Shown: in pieces, positions 39,296 to 48,323 of the stretch
How the letters are laid out: each line of letters starts with the position of its first letter
Numbering within the stretch: position 1 is the first letter of the stretch
DNA from: Bog-756 sp963699055
GTDB lineage: Bacteria; Actinomycetota; Acidimicrobiia; Acidimicrobiales; RAAP-2
Assembly (NCBI GenBank): GCA_963699055.1
Contig: CAVOTA010000003.1
Span: forward strand, 1 to 64,000
DNA length: 64,000 nt
Direction: 5' to 3'
Notes under the pieces: model-generated
The model's input: only the letters and a program-made list of their open reading frames with translations
Database searches by the model: none
What the model was told of the DNA's origin: nothing
Program-made: the position numbers and the translations under genes

Positions 39296-40591
39296 TCACC
39301 CGGACTTCGCCTGCCGGGCCGACTCGAGGAACCGGACGACGCCGAGGGTCGTGTGCCGGCTCCGGACCGAGGCCAGGATGTCGAACGCGTGCTGGGTGCA
39401 CGGGAGCTCCACGTAGGCCACCGGCCGCCGGGACGTGGCGCGGAGGCGCTCCACGAACCGACGCGCCACCTGGGGCGGCACCAGGGTGTCGTTCGCCCCC
39501 TGGATCACGAACATGGGCGGCGCCGACCCGGTGATGCGCCGGTCCGGCGACGCCTGCTCGAAGGCGGCGAGGTCGTCGGCCGGCGTCAGCTTCATCACCC
39601 GGCGGGACAGCAGGTCGACCAGGCCGGGCCCGTGGATCCCGCTCGACTCGGGGTCGCCGGTCACGTCGTGGACCCCGTAGAAGGGCACGCAGGCGTCGAC
39701 GGAGGTGTCGACGTCCTCGAACCCGGGCTGCCACTCCGCTTCGTTGGGCGTGAGCGCCGTCAGGGCGCATAGGTGGCCACCGGCGGAGCCGCCGGACACG
39801 GCGACGAAGGAGGGGTCGCCGCCGTACTCCGCCACGTGGGCGCGTACCCAGGCCAGCGACCGCTTGCAGTCGACGACGTGGTCCGGCCAGGTGGCCTTCG
39901 GGCTCAGGCGGTAGTTGACGGCCACGCACACCCAGCCGCGGGCGGCCAGCTCGTGCATCATCGGGATGCCCTGCTCCCGCTTGTCGCCGATGATCCAGGC
40001 GCCACCGTGGATGTAGACGAGCACCGGCCCGGCCGTCGGCGGGTCGTCCCGGCGGACGATGACGTCGAGCTTGTGGCGGTAGAGGCCGTCACCCGCGTAG
40101 TCGATGTTGCGGATCCGGCGGATCCGGCGGAAGCGGAACGGTACGGCGAGCACCAGGCGCCACCACGACAGCCACGACGGCCGCAGGTCGACCCCGGCGG
40201 CCGTGACCGGACCACCGGTGGCCTCGTCGAGCGCGGCCGTCACCAGCACCCCCGAACGGGAGGCGACCACGGCCAGGGCCAGCCAGGCCACCGTGGTGGC
40301 CAGTCCGATCACGAGCGCCGTCCACCACACCCACCCGTGGGCGTGCACGGCGGTGGCGAAGGCGACCGTGCCGGCCAGCACCACGACGGCGGTGTGGACC
40401 GGGAGCTCGCCCACGAAGAAGACACCGAGGAAGCACAGGACCGTCAGCGGCTCGCGCCGCGCCGGTACGACGGTGATCACGGCCAGGAGGGCGAACACCA
40501 GGACGAATGCGAGGGACACCCACGGCACCCCCACATCAAACACCGTGTGGTGGCCCGAGCGGTAACCCGGCGGCCACCGGGGGGACCCCAT
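39296..40591 (-). CDS. membrane-anchored alpha/beta hydrolase (HSL/carboxylesterase type)
   Basis: 431 residues. N-terminal 125 residues hold three to four membrane helices (VPWVSLAFVLVFALLAVITV, LCFLGVFFVGELPVHTAVVV, WWTALVIGLATTVAWLALAV). The hydrolase domain has the oxyanion motif YIHGGAWIIGDK, the nucleophile elbow VSGGSAGGHL, Asp in IQGANDTLV and His in PCTQHAFDI. Cytoplasmic or membrane-surface esterase/lipase. It is divergent from the WS/DGAT gene, so a role in neutral-lipid turnover is a reasonable inference. Confidence 0.87.
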   Translation of the reverse strand: MGSPRWPPGYRSGHHTVFDVGVPWVSLAFVLVFALLAVITVVPARREPLTVLCFLGVFFVGELPVHTAVVVLAGTVAFATAVHAHGWVWWTALVIGLATTVAWLALAVVASRSGVLVTAALDEATGGPVTAAGVDLRPSWLSWWRLVLAVPFRFRRIRRIRNIDYAGDGLYRHKLDVIVRRDDPPTAGPVLVYIHGGAWIIGDKREQGIPMMHELAARGWVCVAVNYRLSPKATWPDHVVDCKRSLAWVRAHVAEYGGDPSFVAVSGGSAGGHLCALTALTPNEAEWQPGFEDVDTSVDACVPFYGVHDVTGDPESSGIHGPGLVDLLSRRVMKLTPADDLAAFEQASPDRRITGSAPPMFVIQGANDTLVPPQVARRFVERLRATSRRPVAYVELPCTQHAFDILASVRSRHTTLGVVRFLESARQAKSG

Positions 40592-40723
40592 GGACCCGCG
40601 GGCCCCGGTGGGGCATCATCTGTACCCGGGCGCGTCCGGGGGACGGGTGGCCCGACCGGCAGCCCGGCGGATCACCAGGACCCTGGTCGGCGACCGGACG
40701 GGACGAGCACAGGGAGGGACGGC

Positions 40724-42331
40724 ATGGAACAGCTCAGCGGACTCGACGCCAGCTTCCTCTACCTGGAGACCCCGACCCTCCACATGCACGTCGAGATGGT
40801 CGTGGTCTTCGACCCGTCCACCGTGCCCGACGGCTACTCGTTCGCCAAGATGCAGGCCCAGATCGCCTCGCGCACCTACCAGGCGCCGGTGTTCCGTCGC
40901 CTGCTGGTCGAGGTGCCGTTCCGGCTGGGCCACCCGGTGTGGGTGGACGACCCCGGGTTCGACATCGACTACCACGTGCGCCGCACGGCCGTCCCCGCTC
41001 CCGGCGGCCCCCACGAACTGGCCGAGCTGGCCGGTGACATCGCCAGCCGGCAGCTCGACCGGTCGAAGCCGCTGTGGGAGATCTGGGTGGTGGAGGGCCT
41101 GGCCGACGGGAGGATCGCCGTCGTGGCCAAGATGCACCACTCCACCGTCGACGGGATGTCGGGGGCGGCGCTGCTCTCGGTGCTGTTCGACCTCGAGGTC
41201 GATCCCGGACCCGAGCCCGAGCCGCCGGTCCAGGTGGCCCCGGTCCGCATCCCGTCGAGCGCCGAGCTGATCAGCGAGGCCATGGCGGCCCGGCTCTTCC
41301 GCCCCTTCGAGATGACCAGGGACGTGCTGCGCACTGGACAGCGCCTCCTCGACGTCCGCCGGGTCCGCAACGAGCCGGAGCACCGGGCGCCCCAGGCGAA
41401 GGCGGCCCTCCCCCTGTCGGCGCCGCGCACCTCGTTCAACGGGACCCTGACCCGACGCCGCCAGGTCGCCCTCGCCCAGCTAGGGCTGGCCGACGTCAAA
41501 CGGCTCAAGAACGCCACCGGGACGACGGTCAACGACGTCGTGCTCGCCGTGTGCACCGGCGCGCTGCGCCGCTTCCTGATCGAGGGCGACGAACTGCCCG
41601 ACAAGCCCCTGGTCGCCGTGGTCCCCGTGTCGGTGCAGCCCGACCACGGGGCACCGTTCGGTTCGAACAAGGTGTCGGCGCTGTTCGTGCAGCTGCCGGC
41701 CAACGTCGACGATCCGCTCGAGCGGCTGGTCGCCATCCGCGAGGGGACCAAGGGCGCCAAGGAGGAGCACAACGCCCTCGGCGCCGACATGCTGGTCAAC
41801 TGGGCCGAGCACGCCACCCCCAACACGTTCGCCGTGGCGGCCCGCCTCTACAGCCGGATGCACCTGGCCGACCGGCACCGTCCCGTCGCCAACCTGATCG
41901 TCTCGAACGTGCCCGGTCCCGACTTCCCCCTCTACCTGGCCGGTGCCGAGATGGTGGCCGGCTACCCGCTGGGGCCCGTGATGGACGGGATCGGGGTCAA
42001 CGTCACCATCATGAGCTACCGGGGCGTCCTCTACTGGGGGATCATCTCCTGCCCCGAGACCATGCCCAAGGTGTGGGAGTTCGCCGCCCACGTCCCCGAT
42101 GCCCTGGACGAGCTCCTGGTGGCCGCGGGTGAGTCCCCTGCCGAGTACCGACCCGACGCGCGGACGTCCGCGGTCCCGGATGCGTCGACGGTGCCGGACG
42201 AGGTACCCGCACGTCCACCGGCACCGTCGTCCGCCACCGCACCGGCGACCGCGACCGCACCGGCACCGGCACCGTCGTCCGCCACCGTACCGGCGACGAC
42301 CCCGGTGTCCGACCTCGCCCGGACGGACTGA
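40724..42331 (+). CDS. wax ester synthase/diacylglycerol acyltransferase (WS/DGAT)
   Basis: 535 residues. Starts MEQLSGLDASFLYLETPTLH, contains the catalytic HHSTVDGMSG (HHxxxDG, about residue 140) and the C-terminal WS/DGAT domain (TTVNDVVLAVCTGALRRFL, VSVQPDHGAPFGSNKV, NLIVSNVPGPDFPLYLAGAE). Makes wax esters or triacylglycerol from acyl-CoA at the membrane. GGGAGGG upstream supports the start. The last 60 residues are an Ala/Pro/Thr/Ser tail containing a 34-bp near-perfect repeat (42216-42249, 42264-42297). Confidence 0.93.
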   Translation: MEQLSGLDASFLYLETPTLHMHVEMVVVFDPSTVPDGYSFAKMQAQIASRTYQAPVFRRLLVEVPFRLGHPVWVDDPGFDIDYHVRRTAVPAPGGPHELAELAGDIASRQLDRSKPLWEIWVVEGLADGRIAVVAKMHHSTVDGMSGAALLSVLFDLEVDPGPEPEPPVQVAPVRIPSSAELISEAMAARLFRPFEMTRDVLRTGQRLLDVRRVRNEPEHRAPQAKAALPLSAPRTSFNGTLTRRRQVALAQLGLADVKRLKNATGTTVNDVVLAVCTGALRRFLIEGDELPDKPLVAVVPVSVQPDHGAPFGSNKVSALFVQLPANVDDPLERLVAIREGTKGAKEEHNALGADMLVNWAEHATPNTFAVAARLYSRMHLADRHRPVANLIVSNVPGPDFPLYLAGAEMVAGYPLGPVMDGIGVNVTIMSYRGVLYWGIISCPETMPKVWEFAAHVPDALDELLVAAGESPAEYRPDARTSAVPDASTVPDEVPARPPAPSSATAPATATAPAPAPSSATVPATTPVSDLARTD

Positions 42332-42356
42332 CGCCGCCAGGGTCCGCGCCGCCGGC

Positions 42357-43550
42357 CTACCCGGCCACCGCCATCGACGAGGCGCCCTCGCACACCCGCA
42401 CGGGCCGTCCGAACGTACCCGTGGTCGGATCGAAGGGCAGCACGGTGTCGAGCCCGGCGACCACGAAGGCCCCGGTGGACCCCGGTCCGGTCACGATGTC
42501 GCTCGGATGGTCGGTCCCCGCCGCCAGCGCCGACCGCCCGGTGGGCAGCCGCACCGGGCCACCCACCGCGGCCAGGTCGGCCGCCGGCACGGGCAGGATC
42601 CAGTTGTTCGCCGAGTCGGCGACCAGGACCGTGGCGCCGTCGGCCGTCAGCGTCACGGCCGACGGGTCGGCGATCCCGAACTGATCGAATCCGGTCGCCG
42701 GCCCGACCGTTCCTGCCGGCTCGTGGATGGGGACCAGGCGCCCGCCGAAGTCGGACCCGCCCTGGCCCACGACGTAGACGGTGGCGCCGTCGGCGCCGAC
42801 CACCACCCCGTGGGGTGAGGTCACCGACGAGACGGTGAGTCCGGTCACCACCGGTGCGCCGGCCCGGGCGGTGGCCGTGTCGACCGGCACCACCCCGTCG
42901 GGCACCAGGGCGTAGAGGATGGTCGACGTCGGGCTGAGTGCCATGCCGGCGATGGTCCGGCCGGTCCCGAGGTCGAGCGGCGTCCCGACGGCCCGCGTGG
43001 CCCGGTCGACGGGGACGATGGTGGAGCCGATGGCCACCAGCACGGTGCGCCCGTCGTGGGTCACCACCACCGCCCGCGGACCGTCGTCACCGGGGAGCGC
43101 GACGGGTCGACCGGCCCGCTGGGAGGCGAGGTCGATCGGGACCAGCACGTTCTGGACGGCGCCGTCACCCGTGGTGCTCTGCGTGGCCACGTAGGCCGTC
43201 CGGCCGTCCGGCGTGGTACCGATGGCGAACGTCCCGAGCGACGGCGTACCCCGGACCGGGAGGGCGATGGCCGCCTCGGCCGTGCGCGAGGCGAGCTGGA
43301 CGGGGGTGACCGACGTCGGGCAGACCACGTAACCCATCGCCCCGATCGGGACGAAGGGCCCGTCGCCCACCGGTGGCGAGTCCGGCGTCGCCACCAGCGA
43401 GCAGCCGGCCAGCAGCAGGGCGGGGACGACGCCGGCCACCGTGCGACGGAGGGCACGGACGGGTCGACGGTCGGACCGGGTGGGATGCCGGGCGACGCAG
43501 GGACGGATGGGCCCCGTCGACGCCGACGGGTTGGTCCGGATCGCCTCCAT
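42357..43550 (-). CDS. beta-propeller (YVTN/NHL-like) lipoprotein
   Basis: 397 residues. After a basic N-terminus, VAGVVPALLLAGC is a lipoprotein signal with Cys at about residue 50. Repeats of about 45 residues carry the pattern (G)TTPDGRTAYVATQ, VTHDGRTVLVAIGS, LSPTSTILYALVPDG, VGADGATVYVVGQGG, LTADGATVLVADS, each with a V-P-[IV]-D strand, giving a six- to seven-bladed propeller outside the cell. Typical of actinobacterial YncE/lactonase-like surface proteins. Ligand unknown. A shorter start further in is possible given the long N-terminus. Confidence 0.75.
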   Translation of the reverse strand: MEAIRTNPSASTGPIRPCVARHPTRSDRRPVRALRRTVAGVVPALLLAGCSLVATPDSPPVGDGPFVPIGAMGYVVCPTSVTPVQLASRTAEAAIALPVRGTPSLGTFAIGTTPDGRTAYVATQSTTGDGAVQNVLVPIDLASQRAGRPVALPGDDGPRAVVVTHDGRTVLVAIGSTIVPVDRATRAVGTPLDLGTGRTIAGMALSPTSTILYALVPDGVVPVDTATARAGAPVVTGLTVSSVTSPHGVVVGADGATVYVVGQGGSDFGGRLVPIHEPAGTVGPATGFDQFGIADPSAVTLTADGATVLVADSANNWILPVPAADLAAVGGPVRLPTGRSALAAGTDHPSDIVTGPGSTGAFVVAGLDTVLPFDPTTGTFGRPVRVCEGASSMAVAG

Positions 43551-43637
43551 ACGTGGACCCGACCCTAGTGATGCCGTGGGGGTCCGTACGGCGCAGGACG
43601 CCGTCGGTGCGCCGACGCCGCCCCGCCTCGGCCGGAA

Positions 43638-44615
43638 TCAGGCGGCCCGGCTCGGATCGGCGGCCCCGGCCCCGGCCCCGGCATCCTGTGTCGCTCCCAG
43701 CTCGTGACGGGCGATGGCGGCGAACGCCTCGCCCATGGGGGTCGACCGGATGCCGAAGGTGTCGGTGCAGTCCGACGAGTCGAGCAGGAAGGGCCGGTCG
43801 AACTGGTAGCGGGTCTCCTTGAACTCGCGCACCTGGGGCGCGAACACCCCGACCGCGGCCAGGAGCGACGGCGGGAGCGAGCCCACACGGGCCGGGGGTG
43901 CCCCGGCCACCTCGCAGAACCACTCGGCCATCCGCCGCTGGCTCACCGCCGGCGCCGTCGGCACGTGCCACGGCCGACCCCAGGCACGCTCGTCGGTGCC
44001 GAGGACGGCGAGTGTGCGCCCCACGTCAGGGACGTAGGTGGCGGCATGGGGCGCATCGGGGTCGCCGAGCACGTAGGTCTTCCTGCCGGCCAGCAGTCGG
44101 GCGACGTTGCGCCCGAAGAAGCTGGTCTCGCCGACGCCGGGCCCGTAGAAGTCGGAGGCCCGGGCCTCGGTCATCCGCACCCGCCCGGCGCGGTGGGCGG
44201 CCAGGGCCTCGTCCCACATGCGGATGCGCACCCGACCCTTGACGCCGGTGGAGGCCAGCGGGTCGTCCTCGGTCATCGGGTGGTCGACGGGTCCGTAGCC
44301 GTACAGGTTGCCCATGGTGACGAGGACCGCCCCGGTGGTGGTGGCCACCTCGAGCATCGACGCCGCCATGGGGGGCCACAGCTGCGGCCAGCGGTGGTAG
44401 GGCGGGTTGGCGCAGTTGTAGAGGGCGTCGGGACGGCCGACGGCCGCGGCCAGGGCATCGGGGTCGGAGGCGTCACACGCCACCGCCCGCACCCCGGGGT
44501 GGTCGGGACCCGAGCCCGACCGGGTGACCACGACGACGTCGTGACCCCCGTCCACCAGGGCCAGCGCCGTGGCTGTCCCGACCGGTCCTGCTCCGACGAT
44601 GGCGTGCTTCCCCAT
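43638..44615 (-). CDS. NAD(P)-dependent epimerase/dehydratase (extended SDR)
   Basis: 325 residues. Rossmann glycine motif IVGAGPVGTATALALVDGG at the N-terminus; NLYGYGPVDHPMTEDDPL and SDFYGPGVGETSFFGRNV are characteristic of the extended SDR epimerase branch. The catalytic Tyr of YxxxK is replaced in context by YGYGP-type sequence, so activity should not be assumed. AAGGAGG 7 nt before ATG 44615 supports this start over 44651. Divergent from the TetR gene, with two palindromes between, so probably the regulated target. Confidence 0.85.
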   Translation of the reverse strand: MGKHAIVGAGPVGTATALALVDGGHDVVVVTRSGSGPDHPGVRAVACDASDPDALAAAVGRPDALYNCANPPYHRWPQLWPPMAASMLEVATTTGAVLVTMGNLYGYGPVDHPMTEDDPLASTGVKGRVRIRMWDEALAAHRAGRVRMTEARASDFYGPGVGETSFFGRNVARLLAGRKTYVLGDPDAPHAATYVPDVGRTLAVLGTDERAWGRPWHVPTAPAVSQRRMAEWFCEVAGAPPARVGSLPPSLLAAVGVFAPQVREFKETRYQFDRPFLLDSSDCTDTFGIRSTPMGEAFAAIARHELGATQDAGAGAGAADPSRAA

Positions 44616-44633
44616 GGTGGGCCTCCTTATTGT

Positions 44634-44644
44634 GAGCACTGCTC
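44634..44644. promoter_or_regulatory. TetR-type operator candidate 1
   Basis: GAGCACTGCTC, perfect 5-bp arms around one base, between the divergent epimerase and TetR genes. It shares the GAGC/GCTC arms of candidate 2. Confidence 0.55.
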
Positions 44645-44682
44645 TCTTCACTGATCAGTATTCACCATTTCATCGGACAATT

Positions 44683-44699
44683 CAAGAGCGGTGCTCTTG
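44683..44699. promoter_or_regulatory. TetR-type operator candidate 2
   Basis: CAAGAGCGGTGCTCTTG, perfect 7-bp arms around GGT, 38 nt before the TetR start. Confidence 0.6.
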
Positions 44700-44736
44700 C
44701 ATTGATCTCTCGCTCTCGTTCTGCCAGGCTGGTCCC

Positions 44737-45603
44737 ATGCCACCTTCCACGGGGCTGCGGGCCCGGATGCGGGCCGAGCTCACCAACGAGATCAAGGACG
44801 AGGCCCGCCGCCAGCTGGCGGCCGAGGGCGCGCCCGCCCTGTCGCTGCGGGCGGTCACCCGCTCCCTGGGCATGGCGTCGTCCGCCATCTACCGTTACTT
44901 CCCCAGCCGGGACGACCTCCTGACCGCCCTGATCGTCGACGCCTACGACGCCATCGGCGTCGCCGCCGAGGAGGCCGACGCCGGCTGTGCCCGGGACGAC
45001 TTCGGCGGCCGCTGGCAGGCCGCCGGCCTGGCCGTCCGGCAGTGGGCGCTCACCGTGCCCCACGAGTACGCGCTGGTCTACGGCTCGCCGGTCCCCGGCT
45101 ACCGCGCCCCCGAGGACACCATCGGCCCCGCCAGCCGGGTCACCCTGGTCCTGACCCGGATCGTCGACGGTGCGGCGGAGGCGGGTGCGCTGGTGGACGA
45201 CGCCCCACGCCCGGACCTGCCCCCGCTCGACGCCGTCGTGCTCGCCGAGTCGCGACGGCTGGCCGACCTCGCCTTCCCGCACGTCCCCGACGAGGTGGTG
45301 ATCCGGTCGCTGGTGGCGTGGACGCAGGTGTTCGGGATGATCTCCTTCGAGCTGTTCGGCCACTTCCACTCGGTCGTCGACGACGTCGGACCGGTGTTCG
45401 AGCGGGCCCTGCTCGAGATGGGTCGCATGGTGGGACTCCCACCGCCGCGGCGAGGTGCACGACGCCACACCGGGACCGTCGTGCCGGGCATCGGGCCCGC
45501 GACCGGGGCCGGGACGCCCGCCGGCGGGTCGGATATCAGGTCGGACAACGGGTCAGCCGACAGTTCGGGCGACACCACGGACGACAGCTGGTATCTCATC
45601 TAG
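44737..45603 (+). CDS. TetR-family transcriptional regulator
   Basis: 288 residues. N-terminal HTH: RAELTNEIKDEARRQLAAEG, ALSLRAVTRSLGMASSAIYR, YFPSRDDLLTALI, the classic TetR helix 3 (SSAIYRYF). The C-terminal ligand domain is TetR_C-like (WHG domain: VRQWALTVPHEYALVYGSPV, GYRAP). The last 50 residues are a Gly/Ser/Asp-rich tail not typical of the family. The ATG is close behind operator candidate 2, so the protein probably represses itself and the divergent epimerase. Confidence 0.9.
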   Translation: MPPSTGLRARMRAELTNEIKDEARRQLAAEGAPALSLRAVTRSLGMASSAIYRYFPSRDDLLTALIVDAYDAIGVAAEEADAGCARDDFGGRWQAAGLAVRQWALTVPHEYALVYGSPVPGYRAPEDTIGPASRVTLVLTRIVDGAAEAGALVDDAPRPDLPPLDAVVLAESRRLADLAFPHVPDEVVIRSLVAWTQVFGMISFELFGHFHSVVDDVGPVFERALLEMGRMVGLPPPRRGARRHTGTVVPGIGPATGAGTPAGGSDIRSDNGSADSSGDTTDDSWYLI

Positions 45604-45612
45604 CGATCGCAC

Positions 45613-45630
45613 TTGTGCACAGGATCACAT
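45613..45630. promoter_or_regulatory. Rex-like operator candidate before cydA
   Basis: TTGTG, 8 nt, CACAT. Spacing equals that of the known Rex operator (TTGTG-N8-CACAA). The inner AA/TT of the consensus is absent, so the match is partial. Confidence 0.35.
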
Positions 45631-45631
45631 T

Positions 45632-45646
45632 GGGACTTTCGGCCCT
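45632..45646 (+). promoter_or_regulatory. DevR/DosR-like box before cydA
   Basis: GGGACTTTCGGCCCT, a strong match to the actinobacterial DevR box (GGGAC...N...GNCCC). It differs from the box at 53173 by one base. It begins 51 nt before the cydA ATG. Confidence 0.6.
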
Positions 45647-45682
45647 TCACGTTCCCGTGACGTGCTGATTGAGTCACCGGTG

Positions 45683-47140
45683 ATGACACTCTTACTCTCA
45701 CGCTGGCAGTTCGGGATCACCACCGTCTTCCACTTCATCTTCGTCCCGCTCACCATCGGCCTGGCGCTGCTGCTCGCCATCATGCAGACGGCGGCGTACC
45801 GGGCCAGGCTGAAGGGCGACGAGGAGAAGCAGGCGACCTGGGAGGGCATGGCCGTCTTCTGGAGACGTCTCTTCCTGATCAACTTCGCCATCGGTGTCGT
45901 GACGGGCATCGTCCAGGAGTTCCAGTTCGGCATGAACTGGTCGCTGTACTCGCGCTACGTGGGCAGCGTGTTCGGCGCCCCGTTGGCCGTCGAGGCGCTG
46001 CTCGCCTTCTTCCTCGAGTCGACGTTCCTCGGGATCTGGATCTTCGGCAAGGACCGGGTGTCGGCACGCGTCCACCTGGCGTCGATCTGGCTGGTGAGCA
46101 TCGGCACGATGCTGTCGGCGTACTTCATCCTGGCGGCGAACGCCTGGATGCAGCATCCCGTCGGCTACAAGATCGACGGGGACCGGGCGATCATGACCAA
46201 CTTCTGGGCGGTGATGACCAACAGCACACTGATCAGCTCGTTCCTCCACGTGTTCACCGCAGCCCTGGTGACGGCGTCCATGCTGCTGCTCGGCGCCAGC
46301 GCCTGGCACATGCGCCGGTCCCTCAAGGCGGGCGACGAGGCGCACCCGGTGTTCGCCACCACGGCCAAGCTGGCCCTCGTCGTCGGCGTGATCGCCGTGG
46401 TCGCCACCATGTTCTTCGGCGACAACCAGGCCCGCCTGATGGAGAAGCAGCAGCCGATGAAGATGGCCGCCGCCGAGGCGCAGTACAACACCCAGAACGG
46501 CGCCAGCTTCTCGCTCCTGACCATCGGCAACCTGTCGGGCGACCCGATCTTCCAGATCCGGATCCCGCACGCGCTGTCGGTGCTGTCCGACAACAGCTGG
46601 GACGGTCCCGTCCAGGGCATCAACCAGGTCCAGGCGAAGGAGGAGGCCACCTACGGCAAGGGCAGCTACGTCCCGGTCCTGTGGGTCACCTACTGGACCT
46701 TCCGGATCATGGTGGGCTGCGGCATCCTGATGCTGGTCGGGCTGGTCTGGGGAACCTGGCTGATGTACCGGAGGAAGCTCGACACCTCGAAGTGGTTCCT
46801 GCGACTGGCGGTCCCCGCGCTGGCGCTGCCGTTCATCGCCAACGCCACCGGGTGGATCTTCACCGAAGTGGGCCGCCAGCCCTGGGTGGTCTACGGACTC
46901 CTGAAGACGGCCAACGGCGTGTCCCCCATCGGGACCGGCTACGTGGTCGCCTCGCTGGTCGGCTTCACCGCCATCTACACCGTGCTGGCGATCATCGACG
47001 CCGGCCTGATGTTCCGCTACGGGAGGCTCGAGCCCGACTCGGTGGACGAGCACGGGACCACCAGGACGGACGGTGAGGGCGGCGGGGACGTCGGCTCCGG
47101 GGACCACGACGACGACCGGGTTCCGGCCCTCATCTACTGA
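45683..47140 (+). CDS. cydA: cytochrome bd ubiquinol/menaquinol oxidase subunit I
   Basis: 485 residues with nine membrane helices. Starts MTLLLSRWQFGITTVFHFIF with the b595 His in FHFIF. Further family segments: FGAPLAVEALLAFFLESTFL, SILANAWMQHPVGYKI-like (AANAWMQHPVGYKID) with the b558 His, NFWAVMTNSTLISSFLHVF, and GRQPWVVYG near the Q-loop end (short-loop type). High-affinity terminal oxidase in the inner membrane. First gene of cydABDC, under the DevR-like and Rex-like sites. Confidence 0.95.
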   Translation: MTLLLSRWQFGITTVFHFIFVPLTIGLALLLAIMQTAAYRARLKGDEEKQATWEGMAVFWRRLFLINFAIGVVTGIVQEFQFGMNWSLYSRYVGSVFGAPLAVEALLAFFLESTFLGIWIFGKDRVSARVHLASIWLVSIGTMLSAYFILAANAWMQHPVGYKIDGDRAIMTNFWAVMTNSTLISSFLHVFTAALVTASMLLLGASAWHMRRSLKAGDEAHPVFATTAKLALVVGVIAVVATMFFGDNQARLMEKQQPMKMAAAEAQYNTQNGASFSLLTIGNLSGDPIFQIRIPHALSVLSDNSWDGPVQGINQVQAKEEATYGKGSYVPVLWVTYWTFRIMVGCGILMLVGLVWGTWLMYRRKLDTSKWFLRLAVPALALPFIANATGWIFTEVGRQPWVVYGLLKTANGVSPIGTGYVVASLVGFTAIYTVLAIIDAGLMFRYGRLEPDSVDEHGTTRTDGEGGGDVGSGDHDDDRVPALIY

Positions 47141-47159
47141 GCGACAGGGAGACGACACG

Positions 47160-48323
47160 ATGCACACGATCGCTGCTGCTGCACCCGGCTACACCGGCCT
47201 GGAGATCTTCTGGTTCCTGATCATCGCCGTCCTGTGGGTGGGCTATTTCGTCCTGGAGGGCTTCGACTTCGGTGTGGGGATGCTCCTGCCCGTCATCGGC
47301 AAGTCGGACATGGACCGGCGGGTCATGATCAACACGATCGGCCCGGTCTGGGACGGCAACGAGGTCTGGCTCCTCGTCGCCGGCGGCGCCACCTTTGCCG
47401 CCTTCCCCAACTGGTACGCCACCCTGTTCAGCGGGTTCTACCTCCCGCTGTTCCTCATCCTGGCCGCCCTCATCTTCCGGGGGGTGGCCTTCGAGTACCG
47501 CTCGAAGCGGACCATGCCGCACTGGCACCTGGCCTGGGACCACGCCATCTTCTGGGGGAGCCTCGTCCCGTCGCTGCTGTGGGGTGTCGCCTTCGCCAAC
47601 ATCCTGCGCGGCACGCCGATCGGGCCCCACCAGACCTACCTGGGGTCGTTCTTCAACCTGCTCAACATCTACAGCCTGCTCGGCGGGATCACGACCCTCC
47701 TGCTCTTCGCCCTCCATGGCAGCATCTTCTTGAGCCTGAAGACGACCGACGAGCTGAAGGAGCGGGCCGAGGGCACGACCAGGCTGCTGGCCCCGGCGGC
47801 CACGGTGGCCCTGCTCGCCTTCCTGGCGTGGACCTATGTCAACGCCCGCAACGCCCACGACGTGGGCATCGTCCCGCCGTTCGTGCCGATCCTGGCCATC
47901 GCCGCCGTGGCGGCCGTCGGCTGGCTGATGCGGGAGAAGATGGCCGGGTGGGCGTTCATCGCCAACGCCGTGGCCATGATCGGCCTGATCGCCACGATCT
48001 TCCTCAACCTCTACCCACGGGTCATGGTCTCGAGCATCTCCCCGGCGTTCAACCTCACCATCGGGAACACCTCGTCGGCTCCCTACACGTTGAAGGTCAT
48101 GACCATCGTGGCCCTCATCTTCACCCCGCTGGTGCTCGTCTATCAGAGCTGGTCCTACTGGGTGTTCCGGGCCCGGGTGCGCCGGCCGGCCGTCGGTGCG
48201 GTGCTGCCCACCGGGGGTGACGGCGGTACCGGAGGCGGGACCGCCGTGGCGGCGCCGTCTTCCGCCGACACGGCCGCCACCGACCCGGCCGCGGCGCCGA
48301 CCGGCGACGGCGGGACCCGCTGA
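47160..48323 (+). CDS. cydB: cytochrome bd oxidase subunit II
   Basis: 387 residues. LEIFWFLIIAVLWVGYFVLE, GFDFGVGMLLP, NTIGPVWDGNEVWLLVAGGA (the conserved WDGNEVWL), FPNWYATLFSGFYLPLFLIL, GVAFEYRSK and the C-terminal TLKVMTIVALIF. Forms the heterodimer with CydA. 19-nt gap after cydA with GGGAG upstream. The Ala/Gly/Asp-rich tail of about 45 residues is extra. Confidence 0.95.
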   Translation: MHTIAAAAPGYTGLEIFWFLIIAVLWVGYFVLEGFDFGVGMLLPVIGKSDMDRRVMINTIGPVWDGNEVWLLVAGGATFAAFPNWYATLFSGFYLPLFLILAALIFRGVAFEYRSKRTMPHWHLAWDHAIFWGSLVPSLLWGVAFANILRGTPIGPHQTYLGSFFNLLNIYSLLGGITTLLLFALHGSIFLSLKTTDELKERAEGTTRLLAPAATVALLAFLAWTYVNARNAHDVGIVPPFVPILAIAAVAAVGWLMREKMAGWAFIANAVAMIGLIATIFLNLYPRVMVSSISPAFNLTIGNTSSAPYTLKVMTIVALIFTPLVLVYQSWSYWVFRARVRRPAVGAVLPTGGDGGTGGGTAVAAPSSADTAATDPAAAPTGDGGTR

